A DNA stretch of 64,000 nucleotides from an uncultured Porphyromonadaceae bacterium (GTDB lineage: Bacteria > Bacteroidota > Bacteroidia > Bacteroidales > Muribaculaceae). The DNA lies in assembly GCA_947175605.1 (NCBI GenBank), contig CAMWNH010000001.1, forward strand, positions 79,457 through 143,456, in the 5' to 3' direction. Below are positions 41,008 through 51,841 of this stretch, in pieces. The position numbers and the translations under genes were made by a program. Numbering within the stretch: position 1 is the first letter of the stretch; each line of letters starts with the position of its first letter. A model generated the notes under the pieces. It saw only the letters and a list, made by a program, of their open reading frames with translations, had not been told where the DNA came from and did no database searches.

Positions 41008-42456
41008 ATGAAACGATTTCTATCCATTGCCTTCGCGTCGGCTGCCCTTTGTGCAGGCGCCCAGGAGGCTCCCATGTTGAAGATATATTCCGGAGCGCCG
41101 GACACGATCCGCTCGGCGGAAACGACTTTGGTGTGCGTCACCCAGCCGGGTGCGCGTGCGAGCATTGCCGACGAGGCCGTGCATGTTTACCGCACAGGGT
41201 CGTTCGGCAGCAAAGTGGCGCTCCGGCCGGGGCTGAACCGCGTGAGCGTGGATGTCGAGAAGGACGGCAAGAGCACCAAGCGGGTGCTCGAGATATACCG
41301 CGATACGGTGGCAGCACCGAAGCGTGTGGCTAAAGAGACGCCGGAGACGAGATTCGTGGAGGGGCGCTGGGTGGAGACCCTTCCCGGGGCTTACCTGCAA
41401 TACGGCAACGGCGATGACCGGCTCGGAGGCTCGAAGATGGGCTTTATTGACGAGGGGATAGTGCTCAAGGCCGTGGGCGAGAAGGGGAGTCTGTATTGCG
41501 TTCAGCTCGGCGATAACCGCCGTGCGTATCTGCCCAAGGAGTATGCCTCCGACGCCGTGGCGCCTGCCGTGGCCGGGGCTGTGAATACGGGCAGCTGGAG
41601 TGTGGCTGATGCGGGCGATGTGGATCGCGTGACTATTTCGCTGCCTCGCCGTCTGGCATACAGCTACGCCACGGAGCTCGACCCTTCGACCATTACGGTG
41701 GATGTGTATGGCGCTACGGACAATAGCAACTGGATAACGCAGCGAACGGCAACGTTGGGCATAATCGATTATGTGGATTTCCGTCAGGTGGATTCGGATG
41801 TCTACCGCGTGATTCTGCGTCTGAAGCCAGGTGTGCAGTGGGGTTTCCATGTGGGCTATCAGGGCACGAGTCTGACGATTGACGTACGCCACCGTCCGGT
41901 CTCGCTCGCTCTGAAAAATCTCACCATTGGTCTGGATGCAGGTCATGGCGGTCCGTACCCCGGGGCCTACTCGCCCTCGGGCCTGAAGGAGAAGGAAGTG
42001 AATCTCGATATCGTTCAGCACATCAGAGAGATTCTCGAGGCCAAGGGCGCGAAGGTGGTGATGACGCGCACGGGAGATACCGGTCCGTCGATGGCCGAGC
42101 GCAAGCGCATCTGGCGTGAGGCGAAGGTGGATATGGCCGTGTCCGTGCATAATAACTCGGGCGGCGGTGCGCTCTCATCGCCCGGAACAGCCGTGCTCTA
42201 CAAGCATCTCTTCTGTCGTCCTATGGCGCAGGCTGTCACGGCGCGCTTGCTTGAGACGGGGCTGCCGCTGTTCGGTATCGTGCAGAATTTCAACTTCTCG
42301 CTGAACGGGCCGACGGAGTTTCCGGAGGTGCTTGTCGAGGGTATGTTTATGAGCTCGCTCGTGGAAGAGGAGAAGCTCGCTGATCCCGCGTTCCGGCGTC
42401 TGGTGGCGCAGAAGATCGTTGCCGGAATTGAAGATTATCTGAAGTCTGCCCGCTGA
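41008..42456 (+). CDS. N-acetylmuramoyl-L-alanine amidase
   Basis: 482 residues from ATG 41008, chosen because a signal peptide begins there (MKRFLSIAFASAALCAGAQ) and the promoter lies just upstream. The middle 250 residues are beta-rich, of unknown role. The C-terminal Amidase_3 domain cleaves the bond between muramic acid and L-Ala: zinc ligands in IGLDAGHGGPYPG, GLKEKEVNLDI (Glu) and VSVHNNSGGG (His), and catalytic Glu in VLVEGMFMSS. It probably acts in cell separation or peptidoglycan turnover. 11 bases before a hydrolase gene, likely co-transcribed. Confidence 0.9.
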   Translation: MKRFLSIAFASAALCAGAQEAPMLKIYSGAPDTIRSAETTLVCVTQPGARASIADEAVHVYRTGSFGSKVALRPGLNRVSVDVEKDGKSTKRVLEIYRDTVAAPKRVAKETPETRFVEGRWVETLPGAYLQYGNGDDRLGGSKMGFIDEGIVLKAVGEKGSLYCVQLGDNRRAYLPKEYASDAVAPAVAGAVNTGSWSVADAGDVDRVTISLPRRLAYSYATELDPSTITVDVYGATDNSNWITQRTATLGIIDYVDFRQVDSDVYRVILRLKPGVQWGFHVGYQGTSLTIDVRHRPVSLALKNLTIGLDAGHGGPYPGAYSPSGLKEKEVNLDIVQHIREILEAKGAKVVMTRTGDTGPSMAERKRIWREAKVDMAVSVHNNSGGGALSSPGTAVLYKHLFCRPMAQAVTARLLETGLPLFGIVQNFNFSLNGPTEFPEVLVEGMFMSSLVEEEKLADPAFRRLVAQKIVAGIEDYLKSAR

Positions 42457-42467
42457 AAGAAGGACTT

Positions 42468-43808
42468 ATGAGAAAGATATTTGCAGTAGTATTAGCATGC
42501 TTCGCGGCCATTGCTGCTTTCGGGTCCGGTGGTATCCGCGGCGTATGGAAGGGCACGCTCATGGGGCGAATTCCGGTAGTGTTCAATGTCGTCAACGATA
42601 GCACGGCCACGATGTCCTCGCCTGCGCAGGGAGTGTCGGAGATTCCATGCGATTATGCACGGGTGAATGCTGCGGGCGACAGTCTTGAGGTGTATATAAA
42701 ACGTCTGCAGTTGAGTTTCCGAGGGGCCTATAAGCCGGCGAAGGATGAGATTGGCGGGGTGTTCATGCAGGGTGTGATGATGCCTCTGACGCTGGTGCGC
42801 GGCAAGGAATCGGATATGTATCCGGAGCGTCCGCAGACGCCGGTCGGGCCCTTCGATTATCGCGAGGAGGAGGTAAGCTTCCGGAACGGCGATGTTACGC
42901 TGTGCGGAACACTGACTATGCCGTCGCAGCCGGTGAGCGGCGGTTTTCCCGCTGTAGTTTTGGCCTCGGGAAGCGGCGCACAGAATCGCGATGAGGAGCT
43001 TTTCGGGCACAAGCCTTTTGCTGTGCTGGCTGATAAGCTTACGCGTTCGGGCGTGGCTGTGCTGCGTTTCGACGACCGCGGTGCGGGCGAAAGCGATGCG
43101 CTGAGAGGCGATGAAACGACGATGGATTTTGCCGGCGACGTCATGGCCGGTCTGCGCTATCTGCGCGAGCGCCCGGAGGTGGACGATGCGCGTGTGGGTA
43201 TCCTCGGCCATAGCGAGGGAGGCACGGAAGCGCTGATCAACGCCGGGCTGTACCCTCGTGAGGTGAATTTCGTGGTCAGCCTTGCAGGTATGGCCGTGAA
43301 GGGCGAGGAGCTGATGGTGAAGCAGAATGAGGATATTTGCGAGGTGTCGGGGACGCCGCTGAAGGATGGAGAAGTGGACATTCTGCGCAGGATGTTCCGC
43401 GTGATTGCCGAGAGCAGCGATTCGCTGGAGCTGGCAAATACGCTAAGGCCGCTTGTGGCCGAACTGCATCCGGCATATACGCCCGAGCAGGTGGAGGCTG
43501 ACTTGCGAGTGCCCACGATGCCTTGGTATGTCGCTTTCGTGAAGCTCGATCCGGGGCCTTATCTTTCCAGGATTGAGTGTCCTGTTCTGGCGCTGAACGG
43601 CACATGGGATGCGCAGGTGAACTGCGAAATGAATCTCGGTGCAATCGAGGCCGCGGTGCCCACGGCGGAAGTGGTGCGGATGGAGAATCTGAACCACATG
43701 TTCCAGCGTCCTTCCTCGAGCTCCGAATCGATGAAATACGGCACCATCACCCAGACCATCTCCCCCGAAGTCCTCGACCTCATCGCCCGCTGGATCGTGG
43801 AGCGATAA
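42468..43808 (+). CDS. Exported alpha/beta hydrolase with N-terminal beta domain
   Basis: 446 residues with a signal peptide (MRKIFAVVLACFAAIAAFG). Residues about 25-115 form a small beta domain (GVWKGTLMGRIPVVFNVVND). The hydrolase fold follows: GGFPAVVLASGSGAQNRDEE, FDDRGAGESDA, nucleophile elbow GILGHSEGGTEAL, Asp in LNGTWDAQVN, His in NLNHMFQ. Similar to exported serine esterases/S9-like hydrolases in Bacteroidetes; substrate unknown. Confidence 0.87.
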   Translation: MRKIFAVVLACFAAIAAFGSGGIRGVWKGTLMGRIPVVFNVVNDSTATMSSPAQGVSEIPCDYARVNAAGDSLEVYIKRLQLSFRGAYKPAKDEIGGVFMQGVMMPLTLVRGKESDMYPERPQTPVGPFDYREEEVSFRNGDVTLCGTLTMPSQPVSGGFPAVVLASGSGAQNRDEELFGHKPFAVLADKLTRSGVAVLRFDDRGAGESDALRGDETTMDFAGDVMAGLRYLRERPEVDDARVGILGHSEGGTEALINAGLYPREVNFVVSLAGMAVKGEELMVKQNEDICEVSGTPLKDGEVDILRRMFRVIAESSDSLELANTLRPLVAELHPAYTPEQVEADLRVPTMPWYVAFVKLDPGPYLSRIECPVLALNGTWDAQVNCEMNLGAIEAAVPTAEVVRMENLNHMFQRPSSSSESMKYGTITQTISPEVLDLIARWIVER

Positions 43809-43817
43809 GGCGGAGCA

Positions 43818-43865
43818 AAAAAATCACCGGCCGACGAGACGTTGAAACGTGCTCGGCGGCCGGTG
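43818..43865 (-). terminator. Terminator between convergent hydrolase genes
   Basis: CACCGGCCG/CGGCCGGTG (43825-43833, 43857-43865) enclosing an inner ACGTTGAAACGT stem. Minus-strand continuation is ATTTTTTTGC, so it mainly ends the minus-strand gene. Confidence 0.8.
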
Positions 43866-43869
43866 TCGT

Positions 43870-44724
43870 TTATTCGGAGAGGGTGGATTTGAGCCATTCG
43901 GCTACGAGGGTGGGGGTGGATTGTGTGGTTTCGGTGAACATGTGGTTGTCGGTGGGGATGAGCTGTAGCCGGCTGTTTTTGAGTTTCTCGTGATAGCGCT
44001 CGGCGTAAGTGTAGGGCACGACACGGTCTTGCATGCCGTGCACGATAAGGGCCGGTCCGTCGTATTGTGCTGCGGTTTCGTAGATGGGAAGCTTGATGGC
44101 GCTTTCTATGTAGTTCTTGCCTAACTGCAGGGCCCGACTGCCGGGAAAGTGGGGGAGCTCGACGTATTCGTCCTGGAAATTCCACGGGTCGTAGAATGCA
44201 CCCATGGTGTTTCCGCGCAGGGCGTCGTCGCGCAATACTGCGGCCGGGGCGAGGAGTACTTCGGCTTTAATGGTCGGATATCCTAATTCGCCGGCGGTCA
44301 TGCTGACAACGACACCTCCCTGTGAATGTCCGACGAGTGCGATGTCTTTTACCCAGGGCTGCTGTTGTGCCCATGCGATTACGCTTTTGAGGTCGGCAAT
44401 TTCGTTGAGAACGGTCATGTTCTTGAATTCGCCTTCGCTTCGGCCGTGGGCATTGAAGTCGAACCTCAGTGTGGCCATGCCTTGACGGACGATGCTTTGG
44501 GATATGGAGGAGGGGAAGGCGCCGAGGCCGCTGTCGTTGAAGCCGTGTGCGATTATGACGAGGGGAAGGGGTTGTGGGGATTCCGAGGGTCTGTCGATCA
44601 CGGCAAAGAGTTTGCCGACGGATCCTTGCAGGCAGAGGGTATCGGGCTGCAAGGCGGCCACGGCGGCGTGTGTTGTGAAAATTGATGCGGTAAGCGCGAT
44701 GATGGCTGAAATCAGTTTTTTCAT
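43870..44724 (-). CDS. Alpha/beta hydrolase, feruloyl-esterase-like
   Basis: 284 residues with a signal peptide (MKKLISAIIALTASIFTTHA). Oxyanion strand LPLVIIAHGFNDSGLG, RFDFNAHGRSEGEF, nucleophile GHSQGGVVVSM, Asp in IVHGMQDRVVPY, His in PTDNHMFTE. The order and the lid region (LLAPAAVLRDDALRGNTMG) resemble cinnamoyl/feruloyl esterases of gut bacteria (Est1E type). An exported esterase acting on plant phenolic esters is plausible but not shown. Confidence 0.85.
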   Translation of the reverse strand: MKKLISAIIALTASIFTTHAAVAALQPDTLCLQGSVGKLFAVIDRPSESPQPLPLVIIAHGFNDSGLGAFPSSISQSIVRQGMATLRFDFNAHGRSEGEFKNMTVLNEIADLKSVIAWAQQQPWVKDIALVGHSQGGVVVSMTAGELGYPTIKAEVLLAPAAVLRDDALRGNTMGAFYDPWNFQDEYVELPHFPGSRALQLGKNYIESAIKLPIYETAAQYDGPALIVHGMQDRVVPYTYAERYHEKLKNSRLQLIPTDNHMFTETTQSTPTLVAEWLKSTLSE

Positions 44725-44822
44725 GTTGGATTCAGGGTGTATGGTATGATCATATGTTTTTCATACAACGGCATTCGGAAGAAATTAGTATTCCGGGGTG
44801 ATGAGAAAAATTTTCTTAATTG

Positions 44823-44854
44823 TTTGGTTTTTAGAAATTAAATGCGTAACTTTG
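44823..44854 (+). promoter_or_regulatory. Main promoter of the ribosomal superoperon
   Basis: TTTG (44823-44826), 20 bases, TAACTTTG (44847-44854), exact consensus. A leader of about 140 bases follows before rpsL; it contains no ORF, and a role in control is possible. The gap 44725-45001 holds nothing else that I recognise. Confidence 0.88.
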
Positions 44855-45001
44855 CGGTGAAAAAGTGGGCTCATCGACGGATGGCTATCGCAAGTGTCTG
44901 AAAGACAAAGCGATGGGCCGTCGTTTGGTGGGCGCCTGGATTGACGAAAAAATAAAAAGAAATACATTTAATCAACTCAAGTCACAAACAAAAGAACTAA
45001 G

Positions 45002-45391
45002 ATGCCTACTATTCAGCAATTAGTAAGAAAAGGACGTGTGGCCCTCGAGGACAAGAGTAAGTCGCCCGCACTTGATTCGTGCCCTCAGCGTCGCGGCGTC
45101 TGCGTGCGTGTGTACACGACTACTCCCAAGAAGCCTAACTCGGCAATGCGTAAGGTTGCGCGTGTGCGTCTGACCAACGGCAAGGAGGTTAACTCCTACA
45201 TTCCGGGTGAAGGTCACAATCTTCAGGAGCACTCGATCGTGCTGGTTCGCGGTGGCCGTGTGAAGGATCTTCCCGGTGTACGCTACCACATCGTACGCGG
45301 CACGCTTGACACCGCAGGTGTGAAGGACCGCACTCAGCGTCGCTCGAAGTATGGAGCGAAGCGTCCCAAGGCCGGTGCAGCCAAGAAGTAA
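45002..45391 (+). CDS. rpsL: Ribosomal protein S12
   Basis: 129 residues. Decoding-centre protein of the 30S subunit. [12 protein letters not shown] start, the [15 protein letters not shown] loop, [20 protein letters not shown] (site of streptomycin-resistance changes; Lys is wild type), [20 protein letters not shown]. First gene of the run. Confidence 0.98.
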   Translation: MPTIQQLVRKGRVALEDKSKSPALDSCPQRRGVCVRVYTTTPKKPNSAMRKVARVRLTNGKEVNSYIPGEGHNLQEHSIVLVRGGRVKDLPGVRYHIVRGTLDTAGVKDRTQRRSKYGAKRPKAGAAKK

Positions 45392-45604
45392 TCCGGGCCG
45401 TGTGCCGGCGTGAACCGGCTAAGGCGCGGGTGAAGACGATCACTGAACGCACCGCGAGATTTTAAACAAAAAAATTAAAACTCGTTTTTTGATTTCTTGC
45501 AGCTAACAGACAACGGTTGAGTAAGCTTAGGGACAGAGGTCCGGGCTGAAGACGAAAAGAAACAGGCAACCAAGCAATCCGAAAACACATTCCGAAAAGA
45601 ACAA
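45392..45604 (+). promoter_or_regulatory. Long untranslated gap before rpsG
   Basis: 213 bases with no ORF. Contains two TCCGGGC copies (about 45393 and 45540) and a CCGG-rich hairpin. S7 is a known autoregulator in other bacteria, so a leader function is possible; structure not resolved. Confidence 0.3.
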
Positions 45605-46081
45605 ATGAGAAAGGCCAAGCCTAAGAAGCGTGTGATCCTTCCGGATCCTGTCTTCGATGACGTGAGAGTGACCAAATTTGTGAACCACCTCATGTATGAC
45701 GGTAAGAAAAATACCGCTTTTGCAATTTTCTACGACGCCCTTGACACGGTCAAGGCAAAGATGCCTAACGAGGAGCTGACGGCTCTCGATATCTGGAAAA
45801 AGGCTCTTGAAAACATCACTCCTACCGTAGAGGTAAAGAGCCGCCGTGTGGGCGGTGCTACCTTCCAGGTTCCGACCGAAATCCGCGCGGATCGCAAGGA
45901 GTCGATATCCATGAAAAATCTGATTCTCTATGCCCGCAAGCGTGGCGGCAAGACTATGGCTGACAAGCTTGCCGCTGAAATCGTTGACGCTTTCAACAAT
46001 CAGGGCGGCGCTTACAAGCGCAAGGAGGATATGCACAAGATGGCCGAGGCAAACCGCGCCTTCGCACACTTCCGCTTCTAA
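45605..46081 (+). CDS. rpsG: Ribosomal protein S7
   Basis: 158 residues. Nucleates the 30S head on 16S r[22 protein letters not shown] start, [50 protein letters not shown] end. Standard length. Confidence 0.98.
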   Translation: MRKAKPKKRVILPDPVFDDVRVTKFVNHLMYDGKKNTAFAIFYDALDTVKAKMPNEELTALDIWKKALENITPTVEVKSRRVGGATFQVPTEIRADRKESISMKNLILYARKRGGKTMADKLAAEIVDAFNNQGGAYKRKEDMHKMAEANRAFAHFRF

Positions 46082-46123
46082 TATTGATTTTTCAAGGAAC
46101 ATATTTATTTTCCATATACCGTA

Positions 46124-48250
46124 ATGGCAAAAATTGACGAACATTTAAAATATACGCGCAACATCGGCATCATGGCTCACATCGATGCCGGCAAGACCAC
46201 CACGTCGGAGCGCATTCTGTTCTATACCGGTCTGACACACAAGATCGGTGAGGTGCATGATGGCGCCGCTACCATGGACTGGATGGAACAGGAGCAGGAG
46301 CGCGGCATTACTATTACTTCGGCTGCCACCACCACATTCTGGAAGTATCTTGACGAGAAGTTCAAGATCAATCTTATCGACACTCCGGGACACGTGGACT
46401 TCACGGTGGAGGTGGAGCGTTCGCTCCGCATTCTGGACGGTGCTGTGGCTACGTTCTGCGCCGTTGGCGGCGTTGAGCCTCAGTCCGAGACCGTATGGCG
46501 CCAGGCCGACAAGTACAATGTGCCCCGTATCGGCTATGTGAACAAGATGGACCGCTCGGGCGCTAACTTCTTCGAGGTTGTGCGTCAGCTGAAGGATGTG
46601 CTGGGTGCAAATCCCTGCCCGATTCAGATTCCTATCGGTGCCGAGGAGACTTTCAAGGGTGTCGTGGATCTGATTACCATGAAGGCTATCTTCTGGCATG
46701 ACGAGACCATGGGCGCCGACTACTCGGTGGAAGAGATTCCCGCCGCTCTGCGCGACGAGGCTGAGCAGTATCGTGACGCTATGCTTGAGAAGATCGCTGA
46801 ATACGACGATGATCTGATGGCCAAGTATTTCGACGATCCTTCGACGATCACTGTCGAGGAGATCAAGCGTGCTCTCCGCGCTGCTACGCTGAAGATGGAT
46901 CTCGTGCCGATGATCTGCGGCTCGTCGTTCAAGAACAAGGGTGTGCAGTGTCTGCTTGACGCTGTCTGCGCTTATCTGCCCTCGCCGCTGGATGCCGGCG
47001 CTGTCGAGGGTCACGCTATCGACGATCCCGACAAGATCGAAACCCGCGAACCTTCCAGCGAAGCCAAGATGTGCGCGCTGGCGTTCAAGATCGCTACTGA
47101 CCCGTATGTAGGCCGTCTGTGCTTCTTCCGTGTTTATTCGGGCGATGTGGCTGCCGGCAGCTATGTTCTCAACGCACGTTCGGGCAAGAAGGAGCGCATC
47201 TCGCGTCTGTTCCAGATGCATTCGAACAAGCAGAACCCGATGGAGAAGATCGGCTGCGGCGATATCGGCGCAGGCGTTGGCTTCAAGGATATCCGCACGG
47301 GCGATACGCTCTGCGCTGAAGACGCTCCCATCGTTCTGGAGGCTATGGAGTTCCCCGAACCTGTGATCGGTATCGCTGTGGAGCCCAAGACTCAGAAGGA
47401 TCTGGACAAGCTGGGTGTGGGCCTGCAGAAGCTGGCTGAAGAGGACCCGACTTTCCGTGTTCAGACCAACGAGGAGACGGGCCAGACGGTTATCTCGGGT
47501 ATGGGTGAGCTTCACCTCGATATCATCATCGACCGTCTCCGCCGCGAGTTCAAGGTAGAGTGCAATCAGGGTCGTCCTCAGGTTACGTACAAGGAGGCTA
47601 TCACGCGTCCTGTCGAGCTTCGTGAGGTGTTCAAGAAGCAGACGGGTGGTCGCGGTAAGTTCGCCGATATCATCGTGCGCGTAGAACCGGTTGACGAAGG
47701 TTTCGACGGCAACCTGCAGTTTGTGGACGAGGTTAAGGGCGGTAATATTCCCAAGGAATTCATTCCCGCCATCCAGAAGGGCTTCACCAATGCGATGAAG
47801 AACGGTGTTCTGGCCGGCTTCCCTGTGGAGCATCTTAAGGTGACGGTTCTGGACGGTTCGTTCCACCCTGTGGACTCTGACCAGCTGTCGTTCGAGCTCT
47901 GCGCTATCCAGGCCTTCAAGAAGGCTTGCGAGAAGGCAGGTCCCGTGCTTCTGGAGCCCATCATGAAGATTGAAGTTGTGACGCCTGAAGAATCCATGGG
48001 CGACGTGATCTCCGACCTTAACAAGCGTCGCGGTCAGGTCGAGGGTATGGAGACGAGCCGCAGCGGTGCACGCGTGGTGAAGGCTAAGGCTCCTCTTGCC
48101 GAGATGTTCGGCTATGTGACGGCGCTGCGTACGATCACGTCGGGCCGTGCAACTTCGACGATGAGCTTCTCGCACTACAGCGAGGTGTCGTCCTCGATCG
48201 CCAAGGCAGTGCTCGCCGAGTGTGACGGGCGTGCCGACCTTCTGAAATAA
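46124..48250 (+). CDS. fusA: Elongation factor G
   Basis: 708 residues. Translocation GTPase; also works with ribosome recycling factor. P-loop in [18 protein letters not shown], switch region [37 protein letters not shown], and the domain III-V signatures [20 protein letters not shown] and [19 protein letters not shown]. No tuf gene follows, as is usual in Bacteroidetes. Confidence 0.98.
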   Translation: MAKIDEHLKYTRNIGIMAHIDAGKTTTSERILFYTGLTHKIGEVHDGAATMDWMEQEQERGITITSAATTTFWKYLDEKFKINLIDTPGHVDFTVEVERSLRILDGAVATFCAVGGVEPQSETVWRQADKYNVPRIGYVNKMDRSGANFFEVVRQLKDVLGANPCPIQIPIGAEETFKGVVDLITMKAIFWHDETMGADYSVEEIPAALRDEAEQYRDAMLEKIAEYDDDLMAKYFDDPSTITVEEIKRALRAATLKMDLVPMICGSSFKNKGVQCLLDAVCAYLPSPLDAGAVEGHAIDDPDKIETREPSSEAKMCALAFKIATDPYVGRLCFFRVYSGDVAAGSYVLNARSGKKERISRLFQMHSNKQNPMEKIGCGDIGAGVGFKDIRTGDTLCAEDAPIVLEAMEFPEPVIGIAVEPKTQKDLDKLGVGLQKLAEEDPTFRVQTNEETGQTVISGMGELHLDIIIDRLRREFKVECNQGRPQVTYKEAITRPVELREVFKKQTGGRGKFADIIVRVEPVDEGFDGNLQFVDEVKGGNIPKEFIPAIQKGFTNAMKNGVLAGFPVEHLKVTVLDGSFHPVDSDQLSFELCAIQAFKKACEKAGPVLLEPIMKIEVVTPEESMGDVISDLNKRRGQVEGMETSRSGARVVKAKAPLAEMFGYVTALRTITSGRATSTMSFSHYSEVSSSIAKAVLAECDGRADLLK

Positions 48251-48272
48251 AAAATAAAAACACAAACTGCAT

Positions 48273-48578
48273 ATGAATCCCGTAATTCGCATCAAACTGA
48301 AATCTTACGACCACAGCCTGGTGGACAAGAGCGCCGAGAAGATTGTGAAGACCGTGAAGAGCATCGGTGCCGTAATCAGCGGTCCTATCCCCCTGCCTAC
48401 GCACAAGCGTATCTTCACCGTGAACCGCTCGACCTTCGTGAACAAGAAGAGCCGCGAGCAGTTCGAGCTTTCGAGCTACAAGCGTCTGATCGACATCTAC
48501 AATGCCACGCCCAAAATCGTGGATGCTCTGATGAAGCTGGAGCTCCCCAGCGGTGTGGAAGTAGAAATCAAGTGCTAA
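48273..48578 (+). CDS. rpsJ: Ribosomal protein S10
   Basis: 101 residues. [20 protein letters not shown] start, [19 protein letters not shown], then SGVEVEIKC. 30S head protein and NusB partner in antitermination. It follows fusA by 22 bases. Confidence 0.98.
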   Translation: MNPVIRIKLKSYDHSLVDKSAEKIVKTVKSIGAVISGPIPLPTHKRIFTVNRSTFVNKKSREQFELSSYKRLIDIYNATPKIVDALMKLELPSGVEVEIKC

Positions 48579-48614
48579 GCACACCACGCAAAGAGGAAAG
48601 ATATTCCCGAGGCT

Positions 48615-48644
48615 CCGGGGCGCGCGCATGAGGGCGCGCTCCGG
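48615..48644 (+). promoter_or_regulatory. GC-rich hairpin before rplC
   Basis: CCGGGGCGCGC (48615-48625) pairs with GCGCGCTCCGG (48634-48644), eleven pairs with one G-U, loop of eight. No T run, so not a terminator. It lies in the 114-base gap before rplC and may be a leader element for r-protein control. Confidence 0.5.
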
Positions 48645-48692
48645 GGGCCGGAGGAAAAGAGAAAATAAACAGAGACTAAAAACAACACAGAA

Positions 48693-49310
48693 ATGCCAGG
48701 ATTAATTGGAAAGAAAATCGGAATGACATCCGTGTTCAGTGCCGACGGTAAGAATGTACCGTGCACTGTTATCGAAGTAGGCCCTTGTGTCGTTACCCAG
48801 GTCAAGACTAAGGAAGTGGACGGCTATGAAGCCCTCCAGCTCGGTTTCGAGGAGGAAAAGGAAAAGCACCTCACTCAGCCTGAGCTCGGCCACTTCAAGA
48901 AGGCCGGCGTAGCACCCAAGCGTCACTTGGCCGAGTTCAAAGGTTTCGAGGGCGAGTATGCCCCGGGCGACACGATCGGCGTCGACTATTTCGACGGCGT
49001 AGAGTTCGTAGACGTAATCGGCACGTCGAAGGGTAAAGGTTTCCAGGGCGTAGTGAAGCGTCATGGTTTCGGCGGTGTGGGCCAGAGCACACACGGCCAG
49101 CACAACCGTCTTCGTGCTCCCGGTTCGGTGGGTGCGTGCTCGTATCCCGCCAAGGTGTTCAAGGGCATGCGCATGGCCGGCCAGATGGGCAATGAGCGCG
49201 TGACTGTCCAGAACCTTCAGATTGTAAAAATTATTCCCGAACACAACCTTCTGATGATTAAGGGCTCGGTACCCGGCAGCAAAGGTTCAATCGTATTAAT
49301 TGAGAAGTAA
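48693..49310 (+). CDS. rplC: Ribosomal protein L3
   Basis: 205 residues. [20 protein letters not shown] start, [58 protein letters not shown]. Lies near the peptidyl transferase centre. Confidence 0.98.
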   Translation: MPGLIGKKIGMTSVFSADGKNVPCTVIEVGPCVVTQVKTKEVDGYEALQLGFEEEKEKHLTQPELGHFKKAGVAPKRHLAEFKGFEGEYAPGDTIGVDYFDGVEFVDVIGTSKGKGFQGVVKRHGFGGVGQSTHGQHNRLRAPGSVGACSYPAKVFKGMRMAGQMGNERVTVQNLQIVKIIPEHNLLMIKGSVPGSKGSIVLIEK

Positions 49311-49311
49311 T

Positions 49312-49929
49312 ATGGAACTGGCAATATACAACCAGCAGGGCCAGGAAACGGGCCGCAAAGCCACGCTGAACGACGAGGTTTTTGCAATCGTTCCCAACGA
49401 GCACGCCATCTACCTCGACGTTAAGCAGTACCTTGCTAACCACCGTCAGGGCACTCACAAGTCGAAGGAACGTTCGGAAGTGAGCGGTTCCACTCGTAAG
49501 CTTCACAAGCAGAAGGGTGGCGGCGGCAGCCGTATCGGTGACATCAACTCGCCTGTACTGGTGGGTGGTGGCCGTGTATTCGGTCCGCGTCCCCGCGACT
49601 ACCGTTTCAAGCTGAACCGCAAGGTGAAGGAGCTGGCCCGCAAGAGCGCGCTGACTCTTAAGGCACAGGCAGGCGACATCATCGTTGTCGAGGACCTGAC
49701 GTTCGGCCCCAAGACTAAAGAATATATAAATTTTGCTAAAAATCTCAAAGTTGACGGCAAAAAGGTTCTTGTAGTTTTGGAAAAAGAAAATAATGACGTA
49801 TATTTGTCGATGCGCAATGTGCCCGACGCCCGCCTGATGACGGTGTCGGACATCAATACGTATGTAGTAATGAACAACAAGGCACTTGTCCTGACGGAGA
49901 GCAGTCTTGCTGTGATCAACAACATCTAA
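49312..49929 (+). CDS. rplD: Ribosomal protein L4
   Basis: 205 residues from ATG 49312, one base after the rplC stop; the upstream alternative lies inside rpl[61 protein letters not shown]. Lines the exit tunnel; in some bacteria it represses its own operon. Confidence 0.97.
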   Translation: MELAIYNQQGQETGRKATLNDEVFAIVPNEHAIYLDVKQYLANHRQGTHKSKERSEVSGSTRKLHKQKGGGGSRIGDINSPVLVGGGRVFGPRPRDYRFKLNRKVKELARKSALTLKAQAGDIIVVEDLTFGPKTKEYINFAKNLKVDGKKVLVVLEKENNDVYLSMRNVPDARLMTVSDINTYVVMNNKALVLTESSLAVINNI

Positions 49930-49950
49930 CCCACAGGGAGGAACAGAACA

Positions 49951-50241
49951 ATGGATATCACAATCAAGCCTGTTATCACCGAGGGCGCAACGAAGCGCTC
50001 GGAGAAGCGCAACTGCTTCACCTTCCGTGTTTCCCCCGAGGCCAACAAGTATCAGATCAAGGCGCTGGTAGAGAGTCTCTACGGCGTGAAAGTCGCAAAG
50101 GTCAACACCGCCGTTGTCCGTGGCAAGAACAAGAGCCGCTGGACAAAGAGCGGCCTTCTCCGCGGTAAGAGCAACGAATGGAAGAAGGCTTACGTTACGG
50201 TTGGCGAAGGCGAAACCATCGACTTTTTCAGTAACATCTAA
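49951..50241 (+). CDS. rplW: Ribosomal protein L23
   Basis: 96 residues. [57 protein letters not shown]. Exit-port protein, docking site for trigger factor and SRP. Confidence 0.97.
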   Translation: MDITIKPVITEGATKRSEKRNCFTFRVSPEANKYQIKALVESLYGVKVAKVNTAVVRGKNKSRWTKSGLLRGKSNEWKKAYVTVGEGETIDFFSNI

Positions 50242-50246
50242 ATAAA

Positions 50247-51074
50247 ATGGCAGTAAGAAAATTCAAGCCCACCACCCCCGGGCAGCGACACAAAGTTATC
50301 GGTGTTTTCAAAGGTACGATCACTGCTACAACACCGGAAAAATCTCTTACAGTCGGCAAAAAGTCGTCCGGCGGCCGTAATGCCGAAGGACACCTCACCA
50401 CCCGCTACCTTGGTGGTGGCCACAAGCGCGCATACCGCATTATAGACTTTAAGAGAAACCGCGACGGCATCCCCGCAGTGGTTAAGAGCATCGAATACGA
50501 TCCGAACCGTTCGGCGCGTATCGCTCTTCTTTACTATGTGGATGGTGTCAAGACCTACATCATAGCTCCTAACGGCCTTGAAGTAGGCGCGACGGTTGTT
50601 TCCGGTCCGGAAGCAGCGCCTGAAATCGGCAATGCACTTCCGCTGAACAAGATTCCGGTCGGTACCGTCATCCACAACATTGAACTTCGCCCCGGCCAGG
50701 GCGCCTTCATGGCACGTTCGGCCGGTACTTTCGCTCAGCTCATCTCCCGCGAGGGAAATTACGCAATCATCAAGTTACCTTCAGGCGAAACGCGCAAGGT
50801 GCTTGCCACCTGCAAGGCTACGATCGGCGTTGTAGGCAACAGCGAGCATTCGCTGGAGCGTTCGGGCAAGGCAGGCCGCAGCCGCTGGCTTGGCCGTCGT
50901 CCGCGCAACCGCGGCGTAGTTATGAACCCTGTAGACCACCCCATGGGCGGTGGTGAAGGTCGCGCATCGGGCGGCCATCCCCGCAGCCGCAAGGGTCTTT
51001 ACAGCAAGGGTCTGAAGACGCGTGCGCCCAAGAAGCACTCTTCGAAGTATATTATTGAAAGAAGAAAGAAGTAA
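50247..51074 (+). CDS. rplB: Ribosomal protein L2
   Basis: 275 residues. [59 protein letters not shown], with the conserved His region of the peptidyl transferase centre. 5 bases after rplW. Confidence 0.98.
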   Translation: MAVRKFKPTTPGQRHKVIGVFKGTITATTPEKSLTVGKKSSGGRNAEGHLTTRYLGGGHKRAYRIIDFKRNRDGIPAVVKSIEYDPNRSARIALLYYVDGVKTYIIAPNGLEVGATVVSGPEAAPEIGNALPLNKIPVGTVIHNIELRPGQGAFMARSAGTFAQLISREGNYAIIKLPSGETRKVLATCKATIGVVGNSEHSLERSGKAGRSRWLGRRPRNRGVVMNPVDHPMGGGEGRASGGHPRSRKGLYSKGLKTRAPKKHSSKYIIERRKK

Positions 51075-51094
51075 ACTCAAGACCGTAATTTAGT

Positions 51095-51364
51095 ATGAGC
51101 CGTTCATTAAAAAAAGGCCCCTTCATCAGCGTAAAGCTTGAGAAGAAAGTAGCCGACATGGAAGCCAGCGGAAAGAAGAACGTCATCAAGACGTGGAGCC
51201 GCGCATCCATGATAGCCCCTGAGTTTGTAGGTCATACGTTCGCAGTTCATAACGGGAACAAGTTTATCCCGGTGTATGTGACGGAGAACATGGTGGGCCA
51301 CAAGCTGGGAGAATTTGCGCCCACGCGCACATTCCGCGGCCACGCCGGCAACAAGAAGAAGTAA
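51095..51364 (+). CDS. rpsS: Ribosomal protein S19
   Basis: 89 residues. [57 protein letters not shown]. 30S head, pairs with S13. Confidence 0.98.
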   Translation: MSRSLKKGPFISVKLEKKVADMEASGKKNVIKTWSRASMIAPEFVGHTFAVHNGNKFIPVYVTENMVGHKLGEFAPTRTFRGHAGNKKK

Positions 51365-51416
51365 GCAGCCGCAGGGACGCCTAAACAACAATTGAAAAAA
51401 AAGACGAACAAATAAA

Positions 51417-51833
51417 ATGGGTGAAAGAAAAAGACTCACAGCCGAGCATCGTAAGGAGATGCAGAAGACGATAGCGTTCGCGAAGCTGACGAACGTGCCG
51501 ACTTCTCCCCGCAAGATGCGTCTGGTTGCCGACATGATCCGCGGTAAGGAAGTGTTCCGCGCTCTCGGCATCCTGAAATTCTCCAACAAGGAGGCTGCCG
51601 CGCGTCTGGAGAAGCTCCTGATGAGCGCCGTGGCCAACTGGGAGGCCAAGAATGACCGCAAGGCACAGAGCGGCGAGCTTTATGTGCAGACGATATTCGT
51701 GAATCCGGCGCCGATGCTGAAGCGTCTGCGCACGGCTCCTCAGGGCCGTGGCTATCGTATCCGCAAGCGTGCGAACCACGTGACGGTGATAGTAGACACG
51801 ATCGAAAACAATGTAAAAGCCGGCGAGGCATAA
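51417..51833 (+). CDS. rplV: Ribosomal protein L22
   Basis: 138 residues. [59 protein letters not shown] with the tunnel hairpin. Longer than the E. coli protein (110) by an N-terminal stretch. Confidence 0.97.
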   Translation: MGERKRLTAEHRKEMQKTIAFAKLTNVPTSPRKMRLVADMIRGKEVFRALGILKFSNKEAAARLEKLLMSAVANWEAKNDRKAQSGELYVQTIFVNPAPMLKRLRTAPQGRGYRIRKRANHVTVIVDTIENNVKAGEA

Positions 51834-51841
51834 GGTAAGCC

